A DNA stretch of 64,000 nucleotides. It comes from JBAZWE01 sp041660545. GTDB taxonomy: Bacteria; Actinomycetota; Thermoleophilia; BMS3ABIN01. The notes under the pieces are model-generated. The model saw only the letters and a list, made by a program, of their open reading frames with translations, had not been told where the DNA came from and did no database searches. The stretch lies in contig JBAZWE010000001.1 of assembly GCA_041660545.1 (NCBI GenBank), positions 9,831 to 73,830 of the forward strand, written 5' to 3'. Positions 34,238-43,246 of this stretch are shown here, piece after piece (positions within the stretch are counted from its first letter, which is position 1; every line of letters starts with the position of its first letter). A program made the translations under genes and the position numbers.

Positions 34238-35157
34238 ATAAGGTGAAATCCGGGCGGCACGAACAGCAGGAACGGGGCGGCTGCAGGGAAAGTGGCAGCG
34301 GGTCGGCCCATGACGCCGGGCAGCATGGCGTCATACGCATCGGCCAGTTTGAATTCTTAAACGGCTATCCGCTTTATTACGGGCTGGAAAAGGGCGAAGG
34401 CTGGGGCTGCTTTAAACTCGTGCACGGCGTGCCAACCACGCTCAACCGCCTCCTTCTGGCAGGAGAACTCGATATCAGCCCCATTTCTTCCATCGAGTAC
34501 GCAGACAACTTCCGCGACCTTCTGCTCTTCCCCCAGATCTCCATCACCGCGGACGGGGTCGTCGACAGCATCAGGCTGATATCGAAGTGCCCGATTCAGG
34601 AGATCGGATCAGTCGCTCTCACCGGACAGAGTGCAACATCGGTAGTGCTACTTAAGATACTGCTTAAGCAGATGCACGGTATCGAGCCGCTCTATGCGAG
34701 CCTTGATGGAAGCGTCAGCGAGGCGCTTTCCCGTCATGACGCGGTTCTGCTCATCGGCGACCAGGCGCTGGACAGCTATTATCATGATGAATGGGAGAGG
34801 AGCTACGACCTAGGCAGCGAGTGGAAGGATTTCACCGGCCGGCCCATGGTTTTTGCCCTCTGGGCGGTTCGCAAGCCATTTTTCGAGGAAAGGGCCGAAG
34901 AAACCATCGAGGTCCAGGACCGCCTGCTCTATTCGGTTGAATACTGCCGGGACCACTGGGAAGAAGTGGTAGCGGCGGCGGCGCGCGTCTATCCCTTCGA
35001 ACCGGACATGCTGCGCTCGTACTTTTCCAAACTTCGCTATGACTTTACAGATGATTACCGGCTCGGCCTTGAGGAATTCTACCGGCGGGCCGTCGAGATA
35101 GGCGCCGTAGCCCAAGTGCCCGAACTGGTGTTTGCTCGGGAAGCGTCAAGAGGATGA
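34234..35157 (+). CDS. mqnA: Chorismate dehydratase MqnA
   Basis: The 307-residue protein is a periplasmic-binding-fold enzyme that converts chorismate to 3-[(1-carboxyvinyl)oxy]benzoate, the first step of the futalosine pathway. It has IRIGQFEFLNGYPLYYGLE, GVPTTLNRLLLAGELDISPISSIEYA, TGQSATSVVLLKILL and HDAVLLIGDQAL, all signature regions. The first 30 residues, before IRIGQ, are an extra low-complexity segment not seen in most MqnA. TTG 34234 overlaps the mqnE stop; GTG 34243 is an alternative. It is co-translated with mqnC, whose start overlaps the end. Confidence 0.9.
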   Translation: MNKVKSGRHEQQERGGCRESGSGSAHDAGQHGVIRIGQFEFLNGYPLYYGLEKGEGWGCFKLVHGVPTTLNRLLLAGELDISPISSIEYADNFRDLLLFPQISITADGVVDSIRLISKCPIQEIGSVALTGQSATSVVLLKILLKQMHGIEPLYASLDGSVSEALSRHDAVLLIGDQALDSYYHDEWERSYDLGSEWKDFTGRPMVFALWAVRKPFFEERAEETIEVQDRLLYSVEYCRDHWEEVVAAAARVYPFEPDMLRSYFSKLRYDFTDDYRLGLEEFYRRAVEIGAVAQVPELVFAREASRG

Positions 35158-35162
35158 AAGAA

Positions 35163-36233
35163 ATGACGGATATCGGGACACTGATCGAGAAAGCCGCCTC
35201 CGGGGCGAGGATAAACGAAGCCGAGGCGCTCAGCCTCTACGAGAGCAAGGAGCTTCTGCCGGTGGGAAGGGCCGCGGGCGCCCTGCGGCAAAAGAAGGTC
35301 CCCGGCAACGAGGTAACCTTTGTTATCGATCGCAACATCAACTACACGAACATCTGCACGACCGGCTGCGATTTCTGCGCCTTTCATCGTCCCGTGGATT
35401 CCCCTGAGGGCTATCTCCTTTCGAAAGACCAGATTTTCCAGAAGATAGAAGAGACGCTCAAGCTGGGCGGCACCGGGATCATGATGCAGGGCGGACTCCA
35501 TCCCGACCTCGGCATCGATTATTATTGTGACCTGCTCAGTTCGATCAGGGAGCGATACGACATTTATATCCATTCCCTGTCACCGCCCGAAGTCTGGCAT
35601 ATCGCCCGGGCCAGCGGCCTCTCGCTGGAGGAGACGCTGTCGCGACTGCGCGACGCCGGACTCGGATCTCTGCCCGGCGGCGGCGCCGAGATCCTGGTGG
35701 ACAGCGTGCGGCGTCAGGTGAGCCCCAAAAAGATCGGCTCCGACACATGGCTTAAAGTAATGCGCGCTGCCCACAACGTGGGTCTTAAGTCAACGGCGAC
35801 GATGATGTTCGGAAGCGTCGAATCGCGCGCCGATCGCATCGAGCACATGCGGCGCATCCGGCAACTGCAGGATGAGACCGGCGGCTTTACGGCTTTCATC
35901 CCCTGGACGTTCCAGGAGGGCAACACGCAGCTGGAGGGATCCACTTCATCCAGCGGTTTCGACTATCTGATGACCGTGGCCATCAGCCGGATATTCCTGG
36001 ACAACGTCCCCAGCATCCAGGCGTCCTGGGTCACCCAGGGGCTAAAGGTCGCGCAGGTGTCGCTATCCTTCGGAGCCAACGACATGGGCAGCACGATGAT
36101 CGAGGAGAACGTAGTGGCGGCGGCGGGTGTCAGCTATCGGGTCGGCAGGGACGAGCTGGTGGCGGCCATACGCGCGGCTGGCATGACGCCAGTGCAGCGG
36201 GATAACGCCTATAACCTGGTGGAGCGCCTGTAA
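35163..36233 (+). CDS. mqnC: Cyclic dehypoxanthinyl futalosine synthase MqnC
   Basis: The product (about 356 residues) is a radical SAM enzyme with NINYTNICTTGCDFCAFHRP, which holds CxxxCxxC. GGTGIMMQGGLHPDLGIDYY and LPGGGAEILVDSVRRQVSPKK follow, and DRIEHMRRIRQLQDETGGFTAFIPWTFQ completes the MqnC pattern. It cyclises dehypoxanthinyl futalosine. ATG 35163 was preferred because AGAGGA lies a suitable distance upstream; ATG 35154 abuts that site. Menaquinone made here would serve an anaerobic respiratory chain. Confidence 0.92.
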   Translation: MTDIGTLIEKAASGARINEAEALSLYESKELLPVGRAAGALRQKKVPGNEVTFVIDRNINYTNICTTGCDFCAFHRPVDSPEGYLLSKDQIFQKIEETLKLGGTGIMMQGGLHPDLGIDYYCDLLSSIRERYDIYIHSLSPPEVWHIARASGLSLEETLSRLRDAGLGSLPGGGAEILVDSVRRQVSPKKIGSDTWLKVMRAAHNVGLKSTATMMFGSVESRADRIEHMRRIRQLQDETGGFTAFIPWTFQEGNTQLEGSTSSSGFDYLMTVAISRIFLDNVPSIQASWVTQGLKVAQVSLSFGANDMGSTMIEENVVAAAGVSYRVGRDELVAAIRAAGMTPVQRDNAYNLVERL

Positions 36234-36291
36234 AGAACGCCCCGTTTTACCCGGACTTTTCATCTTGGGCAGTCCTACCCCTGAATCTTCA

Positions 36292-36349
36292 TTGACTTAA
36301 CAGAAACAGCCTGTTAAAATTTTCACAAATATTGTTAAAAGATTCACAA
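36292..36349 (+). promoter_or_regulatory. Promoter of the hdr-flx operon with two Rex-like operators
   Basis: TTGACT (36292-36297), 17 bases and TAAAAT (36315-36320) form a near-consensus promoter. Two direct copies of TGTTAAAAnnTTCACAA follow, at 36312-36328 and 36333-36349, 21 bases (two helical turns) apart. Written as 18-mers, 36311-36328 and 36332-36349 match the Rex operator TTGTGAAAnnTTTCACAA at 14 of 16 defined positions. A 7-base inverted repeat TTAACAG/CTGTTAA (36297-36317) also spans the -35 to -10 region. Rex represses redox genes until NADH rises, which suits an operon that oxidises NADH. Confidence 0.7.
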
Positions 36350-36448
36350 GCCGCTGGCCACCTGCAAAAAAACGACCTTGCTGAACCAGGTGTAAGAGAA
36401 ACGCCGGCGGTTTTTTTGTACTGTTTTCCGGGGCAGGAGATGAGTTTC

Positions 36449-37018
36449 TTGGCTATACGTGTATCAAGCACCATCGCAGACGGCGCCAGTGTCATCAGAG
36501 AGATCGAACGCCGCTCCGGGGAGCGCGTATCGGCCTGCTACCAGTGCGGACGCTGCACCTCTACCTGCACCGGCGCCTTCGCTTTCGATTACCCCCCGCA
36601 TCGCATAATGCGCCTGCTGCAGCTGGGCCAGGTCGAAGAGGTGCTCAATTCGCGCACCGCGCAACTCTGCTTCGATTGCATGACCTGTTCTTCCCGCTGT
36701 CCCATGACGATCGATGTCGCGTATGTGATCGAGACCGCCAAGATGATCGCGGACGAGCGGGGCATCGAAGGAGAAGAGGAGGGCGTGCGGCTTTTTCGCC
36801 TGGCTTTCTTAAAGAACGTGCGCCGGCACGGCCGCCTGCACGAAGCGAGGCTGATGGCGTGGATAAATCTCCGCAGCGGCAAGATTTTTAACGATATTTC
36901 CCTGGTGCCAAAGACGCTGCGCAAAAAGAAAGTCCATATCGTCCCGCCAAGGATCAAGAACCGGCGCGAGATACACAGGATATTTCGGGAAGTCAACGCG
37001 AAACTGCGGGACGAGTGA
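36449..37018 (+). CDS. hdrC: Heterodisulfide reductase subunit C-like iron-sulfur protein
   Basis: The product has two [4Fe-4S] motifs of the HdrC type: CYQCGRCTSTCTGAFAF and CFDCMTCSSRCPM. It passes electrons from HdrA to the HdrB active site. The C-terminal half is helical and basic. Start choice: AGGAG lies 9 bases before TTG 36449, while ATG 36440 abuts it, so TTG is preferred; the frame is open further upstream. The stop overlaps hdrB. It is the first gene of a seven-gene operon. Confidence 0.85.
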   Translation: MAIRVSSTIADGASVIREIERRSGERVSACYQCGRCTSTCTGAFAFDYPPHRIMRLLQLGQVEEVLNSRTAQLCFDCMTCSSRCPMTIDVAYVIETAKMIADERGIEGEEEGVRLFRLAFLKNVRRHGRLHEARLMAWINLRSGKIFNDISLVPKTLRKKKVHIVPPRIKNRREIHRIFREVNAKLRDE

Positions 37019-37995
37019 AGGATGCGGGCGCGATGATCGAGCGAAAAAACAATACAGCGGGAATGCCTGAAGCAGGAAGCGGTACACAGGCGGATGACGC
37101 TTACTCGTATTTTCCTGGCTGTTCTCTTACAAGCTCGGCGGGTGAGTACGACGTATCCTTCAGGCTTGTCGCTCGTGAGCTTGGAATCCGCCTGGAGGAG
37201 ATCGAAGACTGGAACTGCTGCGGCGCCTCGCCGGCGCCACATCACTGGGGAGGCAACCTGGGCGTGCTTTTGCCCGCGCGCAACCTGCACCATGCCATGC
37301 GCGATTCCCTGGTTGCGCCCTGCGTCGGATGTTATAACCGCCTGAAGAATTCACAGTATGAGATCGCCAACAGCGAGGAGATCCGCATTCAGGCCGAGCG
37401 CGTGTTTGGCGAGCCGGTGCGCTATGAGACCGAGGTGCTGAACCTGGTCGAGTTCTTTGCGCGCGTGACTTCCCCCGAGAAACTGGCCGAGCGGGTGCAG
37501 GGGCGTCTGGCCGGGCTGAACCTGGCCACATACTACGGCTGCCTGATGACGCGCCCCGCCAAGATAATGAATTTCGACAATGCCCGCAACCCGGTGAGCA
37601 TGAAGCCGCTCCTCAAGGCCACCGGCGCCGATGCGGATCATTTCCCCTTTAAGAGCGAATGTTGCGGCTCATACATGGGCCTGGCCAGAAAAGAGATCGT
37701 GCTCAGGGCCAGCCGCCGCATCATCGAGGTAGCCGACGACATGGGTTTCGATGCCATAGTCACCGCCTGTCCGCTATGTCACCAGAACCTGGATTTGCGA
37801 CAGGGGCAGATCAACTCCGCCTTCGGCACATCGCTGGCAATGCCGGTTTTATATTTCTCACAGGTGCTCGGGCTGGCGCTGGGGCTGGAGGCGGACGACC
37901 TGGGTATCGATGCCCACATGGTCAGCGCCAGGAGGCTGCTGGAGAAGATCGGGCATGGCGCGGATATCACGCAAAAACAGGCTGAGGTGAGCTAG
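37015..37995 (+). CDS. hdrB: Heterodisulfide reductase subunit B-like protein
   Basis: The 326-residue product has two CCG domains. The first has FPGCSLTSSAGEYDVSFR, WNCCGASPAPHHWG and CVGCYNRL. The second has YYGCLMTRP, ECCGSYMGLARKEIVLR and ACPLCHQNLDLRQ. In methanogens these hold two non-cubane [4Fe-4S] clusters that reduce a disulfide. Here the electron acceptor is unknown; in bacteria it may be DsrC or another thiol-disulfide carrier. The start is GTG overlapping the hdrC stop. Confidence 0.88.
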   Translation: MKDAGAMIERKNNTAGMPEAGSGTQADDAYSYFPGCSLTSSAGEYDVSFRLVARELGIRLEEIEDWNCCGASPAPHHWGGNLGVLLPARNLHHAMRDSLVAPCVGCYNRLKNSQYEIANSEEIRIQAERVFGEPVRYETEVLNLVEFFARVTSPEKLAERVQGRLAGLNLATYYGCLMTRPAKIMNFDNARNPVSMKPLLKATGADADHFPFKSECCGSYMGLARKEIVLRASRRIIEVADDMGFDAIVTACPLCHQNLDLRQGQINSAFGTSLAMPVLYFSQVLGLALGLEADDLGIDAHMVSARRLLEKIGHGADITQKQAEVS

Positions 37996-37998
37996 GCC

Positions 37999-39957
37999 AT
38001 GCGCATCGGAGTCTTCGTCTGCCAGTGTGGCACCAACATCGCCGGAACAGTGACCACGGACAAGGTTGTGTCGGCGGCAACGTCGATGCGCGATGTCGTC
38101 CACGCTGAAACTCTGCAATACAGCTGTTCGGATCCCGGACAGAGGCAGATCCTGGAAGCGGTTCAGAAAAAGTCGCTGACGCGTGTGGTGCTTGCGGCCT
38201 GTTCGCCGCGAATGCACGAGACGACTTTTCGTCGTGCCGTGACGCGCGCCGGCATGAATCCTTTCATGCTGGAGATGGTGAACATCCGCGAACAGTGCTC
38301 GTGGATACATTCGGATATCGATCAGGCCACGGACAAGGCCATCGATATCGTCAGGAAGGGTGTGGCGAAGGCGCGCGGCTTAAAGCCGCTTTTCCCGGGC
38401 AGGGTGCCGGTAACGAAACACGTGCTGGTTATCGGTGGCGGTGTCGCCGGTATTCAGACGGCGCTCGATATCGCCGACGCGGGGCTTCCCGTGACTCTCG
38501 TGGAGAAGAGCCCCACGATCGGCGGCAACATGGCGCGGCTCGACAAGACGTTCCCCACGCTCGACTGCTCTTCGTGCATTCTCACACCACGCATGGTGGA
38601 GGCGAAGCAGCATGAGAACATAAGCCTCATGGTCAACTCCGAAGTCGAGAAAGTGCGCGGCTATATAGGAAATTTTGAGATCGACATCAGGAAGAAGGCC
38701 ACATGCGTGATCGAGGACAGATGCACCGGCTGCATGATCTGCCAGGAAAAATGCCCAGGCAAGGCGCCCGACGATTTCAATGCCGGCGTCGGGCTCTCGA
38801 AAGCCATCTCCATCTCATTTCCGCAGGCGGTGCCGATGGTCGCGACGCTGCGCAAGGAGTACTGCCGCCAGTTCATCAAGGGCAAGTGCGGCGTCTGCAA
38901 GAAGGTCTGTCCCGCTGACGCGATCGACTACGAGCAGGAAGATGTGATGGTGACCGAAAAGTTCGGCGCCATCGTGGCGGCTACCGGTTATGAACTGTAC
39001 GACTGGCGTGAGGCTTATCCCGATTATGGCGGCGGTCAGTATCCGGACGTCATCACTTCACTGCAATATGAGCGCATGCTGTCGGCCTCGGGGCCGACTG
39101 GAGGTCACGTGCAGCGGCCATCGGACGGGGCCGAGCCAAAAAATGTCGTTTTTGTCAGTTGTGTGGGCTCCCGGGACGAGTCGGTCGGGCGTCCCTTCTG
39201 CTGCAGCGTCGGTTGCATGTATATAGCCAAACAGGCGATCCTGACGAAAGAGCATATTCCCGATTCGCAGTCTTATGTCTTCTATATAGATATCCGGGCC
39301 ACCGGCAAGGGCTACGAGGAATTTACCCGGCGCGCCCAAAAGGAGTTCGGGGCCCTCTACCTGCGTGGCCGGGTCGGAAAGATCTATCCATGGCATGGGC
39401 GACTGATGGTCATGGGAACGGATACCTTATCCGGCGACCAGGTTGAGATCGAAGCCGACCTGGTAGTGCTGGCGACCGGCTTTGCCGCATCGACAGGCGC
39501 TGGCGAGCTGGCGCGGCGCATGAATATTTCCTACGACCAGTACGAGTTCTTCAACGAGAGCCATCCCAAACTGAGGCCGGTCGAGACCAACACGGGCGGC
39601 GTCTTCCTGGCGGGTGCCTGCCAGGGGCCGAAAGACATACCCGACTCCGTCGCCCAGGCAAGCGCGGCCGCGGCCAAGGTCATCGGTCTGCTTTCGAAGG
39701 GTGAGCTGGAGACCAGCCCCATGGTCGCGGAAGTCAACCAGACTGCTTGCGTCGGCCGTTTCAAGTGCCGCGAGGTCTGTCCTTACGGCGCCATAGAAGA
39801 ACTGGAGCTCAGAGACGGCCGCGTGGTCGCCAACGTGATCGATTCACTCTGCCAGGGCTGCGGGCTCTGCAACGTCGCCTGCCCGCCGGCTGTTATACCA
39901 CTCAAGGGATATACTGACAACCAGCTCATCGCGGAAGTAGTGGAGGTGCTCAGGTGA
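37999..39957 (+). CDS. hdrA: Heterodisulfide reductase subunit A-like flavoprotein
   Basis: The 652-residue protein is the electron-bifurcating flavin subunit. An N-terminal domain has CQCGTNIAGTV and CSDPGQ. The FAD site is VLVIGGGVAGIQTALDIADAGLPVTLVEKSPTIGGNMARLDKTFPTLDCSSC. Ferredoxin-like domains have CTGCMICQEKCP and CGVCKKVCP. NAD-like segment IVAATGYELYDW and SCVGSRDE...CCSVGC follow. The C-terminal ferredoxin domain has CVGRFKCREVCPYGAI and CQGCGLCNVACP. It should split electrons from FlxA between ferredoxin and HdrBC. A GAGGTGAG site precedes ATG 37999. Confidence 0.93.
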   Translation: MRIGVFVCQCGTNIAGTVTTDKVVSAATSMRDVVHAETLQYSCSDPGQRQILEAVQKKSLTRVVLAACSPRMHETTFRRAVTRAGMNPFMLEMVNIREQCSWIHSDIDQATDKAIDIVRKGVAKARGLKPLFPGRVPVTKHVLVIGGGVAGIQTALDIADAGLPVTLVEKSPTIGGNMARLDKTFPTLDCSSCILTPRMVEAKQHENISLMVNSEVEKVRGYIGNFEIDIRKKATCVIEDRCTGCMICQEKCPGKAPDDFNAGVGLSKAISISFPQAVPMVATLRKEYCRQFIKGKCGVCKKVCPADAIDYEQEDVMVTEKFGAIVAATGYELYDWREAYPDYGGGQYPDVITSLQYERMLSASGPTGGHVQRPSDGAEPKNVVFVSCVGSRDESVGRPFCCSVGCMYIAKQAILTKEHIPDSQSYVFYIDIRATGKGYEEFTRRAQKEFGALYLRGRVGKIYPWHGRLMVMGTDTLSGDQVEIEADLVVLATGFAASTGAGELARRMNISYDQYEFFNESHPKLRPVETNTGGVFLAGACQGPKDIPDSVAQASAAAAKVIGLLSKGELETSPMVAEVNQTACVGRFKCREVCPYGAIEELELRDGRVVANVIDSLCQGCGLCNVACPPAVIPLKGYTDNQLIAEVVEVLR

Positions 39958-40337
39958 AACTGGTCGGCTTTCTCTGCAACTGGTGTTCATATGCCGGCGC
40001 CGACATGGCGGGCACGGCTCGCATGAAGCAGCCGGCCGACATGCGCATCGTACGTCTGCCCTGCACGGGCAGAGTCAATCCGCTACTGATACTCAAGGCT
40101 TTTCAGGAAGGAGCGGATGGCGTGCTGGTAAGCGGCTGTCATCCCGGGGACTGTCATTATAACGACGGCAACTATTATGCCAGGCGGCGGCTGGAGCTTC
40201 TGGAGCGGATGCTGCCGGTCTACGGCATCGAGCCGGAGCGGTTTCACTATACATGGGTGAGCGCCTCGGAGGGCGCGCGCTGGGCCGAAGTCGTAGGGGA
40301 GTTCTCGGCGCGGGTCGAGTCGCTGGAGAGAAGATGA
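39954..40337 (+). CDS. flxD: MvhD/FlxD-like [2Fe-2S] electron-transfer subunit
   Basis: The 127-residue protein has the MvhD/FrhD pattern FLCNWCSYAGADMAG, RIVRLPCTGRVNPLLILKAFQEGADGVLVSGCHPGDCHY, and conserved cysteines for a [2Fe-2S] cluster. It links HdrA to the input module. GTG 39954 overlaps the hdrA stop, and its TGA overlaps flxC's ATG. With FlxA, FlxB and FlxC next to HdrABC, this matches the FlxABCD-HdrABC complex described in sulfate reducers and other anaerobes. Confidence 0.85.
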   Translation: MKLVGFLCNWCSYAGADMAGTARMKQPADMRIVRLPCTGRVNPLLILKAFQEGADGVLVSGCHPGDCHYNDGNYYARRRLELLERMLPVYGIEPERFHYTWVSASEGARWAEVVGEFSARVESLERR

Positions 40338-41296
40338 CGGACATCATCGAAGCCATGGACAGGATCCTCAAGGACACTGATTTTGTCCTCGGGTGGACCC
40401 TTGATGAAGACACGGGTGTGGCCGAGCCGGCACGGTTCCATTCATCGGAGCAGGCCGCGCAGGCCGTGCTCGATTCGACTTGTGTGCACAACCTCGCCGT
40501 CCATCTGCCGCGTCTTAAGGAAAGTACGGTAGGCATCGTCGCCAAGGGTTGTGACGCGCGCAGTATCGTGCAGCTGATCGTCGAGGGCGCGGTCGAACGC
40601 GAGCGGGTGAAGGTGATCGGCGTCACCTGCGCCGCTGGAATGCTCGACGTCAAGGCCATCTGGCGCCGCCATGGTTACGGGGCGCGGATCGACGATACGG
40701 GAGACAGCCTGTCGGTTGGCGGCGATCGGGTTGATAGAAATGAATATTTGATGGGAAAATGCCGGGATTGCGGCGCCGCGGCGCCGGTGATCCACGATGA
40801 ACTGATCGAGATGTCCGGCCCGGGGCGGGATTCGGCGCCAACGTCATCCGGCGGGTCCAATGACACGACACCGGATGGAACACTCGCGCTGAAACAGAGG
40901 TTCGACGCGATGCCGGCGGCCGGACGTCGTGCTTTCTGGCGCGAACAGTTTTCCCGCTGCATACGCTGTTATGCCTGCCGCGAGGCATGCCCGATGTGCT
41001 TCTGTCGCGATGTCTGCACCATGCAGACAACCGATCCGCACTGGGCTGGCGGCGACACGAATGCCAGGGAATCGGAGATGGTGCAGCTTGTGCGTGTAAA
41101 TCACCTGGCGGGACGTTGCACCGGCTGCGGCGAATGCGAGCGGGCCTGCCCGGTCGGCATACCGCTGATGCTGCTTTTGGGCGAGCAGAACAATATCATC
41201 GAGGAGATGTTTGATTATCGCGCGGGAACCGACCTTGAGGCCAAATCGCCGTTGCTGACTTTTGATATAAAGAACGATTCGTGGGGCGGCGGATGA
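40334..41296 (+). CDS. flxC: FlxC-like 4Fe-4S dicluster protein (F420-hydrogenase/dehydrogenase beta-like)
   Basis: The 320-residue product starts with a domain like coenzyme F420 hydrogenase/dehydrogenase beta subunits (STVGIVAKGCDARSIVQLI). It has a putative metal site CRDCG and a linker of low complexity. Two ferredoxin motifs follow at the end: CIRCYACREACPMCFCRDVC and CTGCGECERACPVG. It carries electrons between FlxB/FlxA and FlxD in this operon. The ATG overlaps the flxD stop. The subunit letter is by analogy and order; FlxB and FlxC are similar. Confidence 0.78.
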   Translation: MTDIIEAMDRILKDTDFVLGWTLDEDTGVAEPARFHSSEQAAQAVLDSTCVHNLAVHLPRLKESTVGIVAKGCDARSIVQLIVEGAVERERVKVIGVTCAAGMLDVKAIWRRHGYGARIDDTGDSLSVGGDRVDRNEYLMGKCRDCGAAAPVIHDELIEMSGPGRDSAPTSSGGSNDTTPDGTLALKQRFDAMPAAGRRAFWREQFSRCIRCYACREACPMCFCRDVCTMQTTDPHWAGGDTNARESEMVQLVRVNHLAGRCTGCGECERACPVGIPLMLLLGEQNNIIEEMFDYRAGTDLEAKSPLLTFDIKNDSWGGG

Positions 41297-42309
41297 TGAG
41301 ATTCCTCGCGGAGGAAAAACTGGAGGCTCTCCTGCATTTGCTGGCGAAGTCGTCATCGCTCTGGACCCCGACGGCCATTGAAGACGCCGCAGGCACCGTC
41401 ACGTTCGAGCCCTGGAAGCCGGGAACAGCGCCTGTACTGGACAGGTTCACGACCCTGTCGGCCAAGGAACTGCTCCTGCCCGCGACCGAGAAACTATTTT
41501 CCTTTACATATTCCCTGTCCGAGGGCGAAGAGAGCGTCGAGATCGAGCCAGAGGGCCAGACGGGAGAAACCATACTTTTTGGAGCCCGCGCCTGTGACGC
41601 TAAAGCGATCAAGGTGCTCGACGCCCTCTTCATGCAGCCAGCGGGTGAAGCCTATGGCGACGACCAGTACCGGCGCCGGCGCCTGGACCTGACAGTCATT
41701 ACCATTGCCTGCACGACCTGCGACGCGGCATGTTTCTGCTCGTCTTTTGAAAACGGTCCTGCGGAGAAGTCCGGCTCGGATGTTTTCCTCTACCCGGTTG
41801 AAGGCGGCTGGATCGCGGAAGGTATAACGGACAGGGGAGGGGATCTGATCGGCGGCGACTCCTTTACGGACTCCGGGATCGACCCTCCCGAACTTGTTGT
41901 AACAAGATCGGTGGATATCGCCGGCCTTCAGGAGAAGCTGCCTGAGATCTTCGCCAATATCGACTTCTGGCAGGAAGCCACGGCCAAATGCCTCTCCTGT
42001 GGCTACTGCACTTACACCTGCCCCACCTGTTACTGTTTTAACATCTTTGACGAGATGCGGTCCGACCGTGAAGGTGAGCGCCTGCGGGGCTGGGACGCCT
42101 GCATATTCAACCTCTATACGCGGGAGACTTCGGGGCATAATCCGCGTCCCACGATCGCCAAACGTTATCGCAACCGCATCGGCCATAAGTTCAGCTACTA
42201 TCCGGCAAACCAGGGGGAGACCCTGTGCACCGGCTGCGGCCGCTGTATCCGCGGCTGCCCGGCCGGGCTTGATATCAGGGATGTATTGACGGGTGTGAAG
42301 GAGCTGTGA
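41293..42309 (+). CDS. flxB: FlxB-like 4Fe-4S dicluster protein (hydrogenase/sulfur reductase beta-like)
   Basis: The 338-residue protein resembles hydrogenase/sulfhydrogenase beta subunits: ILFGARACDAKAIKVLDALFM, then CTTCDAACFCSSF, and two [4Fe-4S] motifs CLSCGYCTYTCPTCYC and CTGCGRCIRGCPAGLD. It should pass electrons from FlxA toward FlxD and HdrA. Its ATG overlaps the TGA of flxC. The letter is assigned by order and likeness. Length is normal for this family. Confidence 0.8.
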   Translation: MMRFLAEEKLEALLHLLAKSSSLWTPTAIEDAAGTVTFEPWKPGTAPVLDRFTTLSAKELLLPATEKLFSFTYSLSEGEESVEIEPEGQTGETILFGARACDAKAIKVLDALFMQPAGEAYGDDQYRRRRLDLTVITIACTTCDAACFCSSFENGPAEKSGSDVFLYPVEGGWIAEGITDRGGDLIGGDSFTDSGIDPPELVVTRSVDIAGLQEKLPEIFANIDFWQEATAKCLSCGYCTYTCPTCYCFNIFDEMRSDREGERLRGWDACIFNLYTRETSGHNPRPTIAKRYRNRIGHKFSYYPANQGETLCTGCGRCIRGCPAGLDIRDVLTGVKEL

Positions 42310-42313
42310 GCGG

Positions 42314-43171
42314 ATGACTACCATAGCGCGGACAGGCATGAAAGCGACGAACCCGCTGGTTCCGGAACCGGCGACGGTATCCGAGGTCATCATCGAGACC
42401 GGGAATATCAGGACTGTTCGTCTGACATTCGACGATACGGAAACCATGAAGAACTTCACGTTTTTGCCCGGGCAGATCGGCCAGCTGGGCATCCTGGGCG
42501 CCGGTGAGTCCACATTCGCCATATCCTCGCCGCCATCGCAGAAAGAATATTTCCAGTTCTCGGTGATGAAGACAGGAGTAGTCACCAGCGCCATCCACGA
42601 GCTGGCCGAAGGCGATCGCGTGTCTGTGCGGGCGCCGATGGGTTGCGCCTTTCCCACGGATGACTGGAAGGGCAAGAATATCATCGTGGCTGGCGGTGGT
42701 ATCGGCATGGCGCCGTTGCGTTCGCTCGTCATGTATCTTTTAGACCACCGCGCCGACTATGGCGAACTCACGCTTGTATACGGCGCCCGAACCCCCGAGG
42801 ATCTGTGCTTTGAGGCCGATCGCGATGTCTGGGAGCAGCGGGATGACGTGAACTTCATCTCCACGATCGATAATGTATGTTCCGGCTGGGATGGCTGTGT
42901 CGGACTGGTGCCGTCGATTCTGGAGGACACGGCGCCCTCTCCGGACAACTCGGTGGCAATCACCTGCGGTCCACCTGTTATGATCAAGTTCACATTACAG
43001 AGTTTAGAGCGGATGGGCTTTCGGGAAGAACAGATCTATACGACGCTGGAGCGCAGGATGAAATGTGGTATCGGTCTCTGCGGTCGTTGTAACGTGGGAG
43101 CGAAATATGTGTGCACCGACGGTCCCGTCTTTTCGCTGGCGGATATAAGGGACATGCCGGACGAATTATAG
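42314..43171 (+). CDS. flxA: FlxA-like FAD/NAD(P)-binding oxidoreductase
   Basis: The 285-residue protein has the ferredoxin-NADP reductase/dihydroorotate dehydrogenase electron-transfer fold. The FAD site is FAISSPPSQ, and the NAD site is NIIVAGGGIGMAPLRSL...LVYGARTPEDLCF and ITCGPPVM. The C-terminal KCGIGLCGRCNVGAKYVCTDGP holds a [2Fe-2S] cluster. It is the probable NADH-oxidising entry subunit of the Flx-Hdr complex, which fits Rex-like sites at the operon promoter. It lies 5 bases after flxB. Confidence 0.88.
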   Translation: MTTIARTGMKATNPLVPEPATVSEVIIETGNIRTVRLTFDDTETMKNFTFLPGQIGQLGILGAGESTFAISSPPSQKEYFQFSVMKTGVVTSAIHELAEGDRVSVRAPMGCAFPTDDWKGKNIIVAGGGIGMAPLRSLVMYLLDHRADYGELTLVYGARTPEDLCFEADRDVWEQRDDVNFISTIDNVCSGWDGCVGLVPSILEDTAPSPDNSVAITCGPPVMIKFTLQSLERMGFREEQIYTTLERRMKCGIGLCGRCNVGAKYVCTDGPVFSLADIRDMPDEL

Positions 43172-43246
43172 TTTTTTCCGAGCATGTGATGGAAAAGACG
43201 GTGGAGGATCGAGGACAACATATCCATTTGTCGCCATGGGGGTATC

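Noticed and set aside
41494..42732. 412-codon minus-strand frame opposite flxB/flxA
   Set aside because: It is a shadow of the plus-strand genes; no domain, no ribosome-binding site, and the plus strand encodes clear iron-sulfur proteins.
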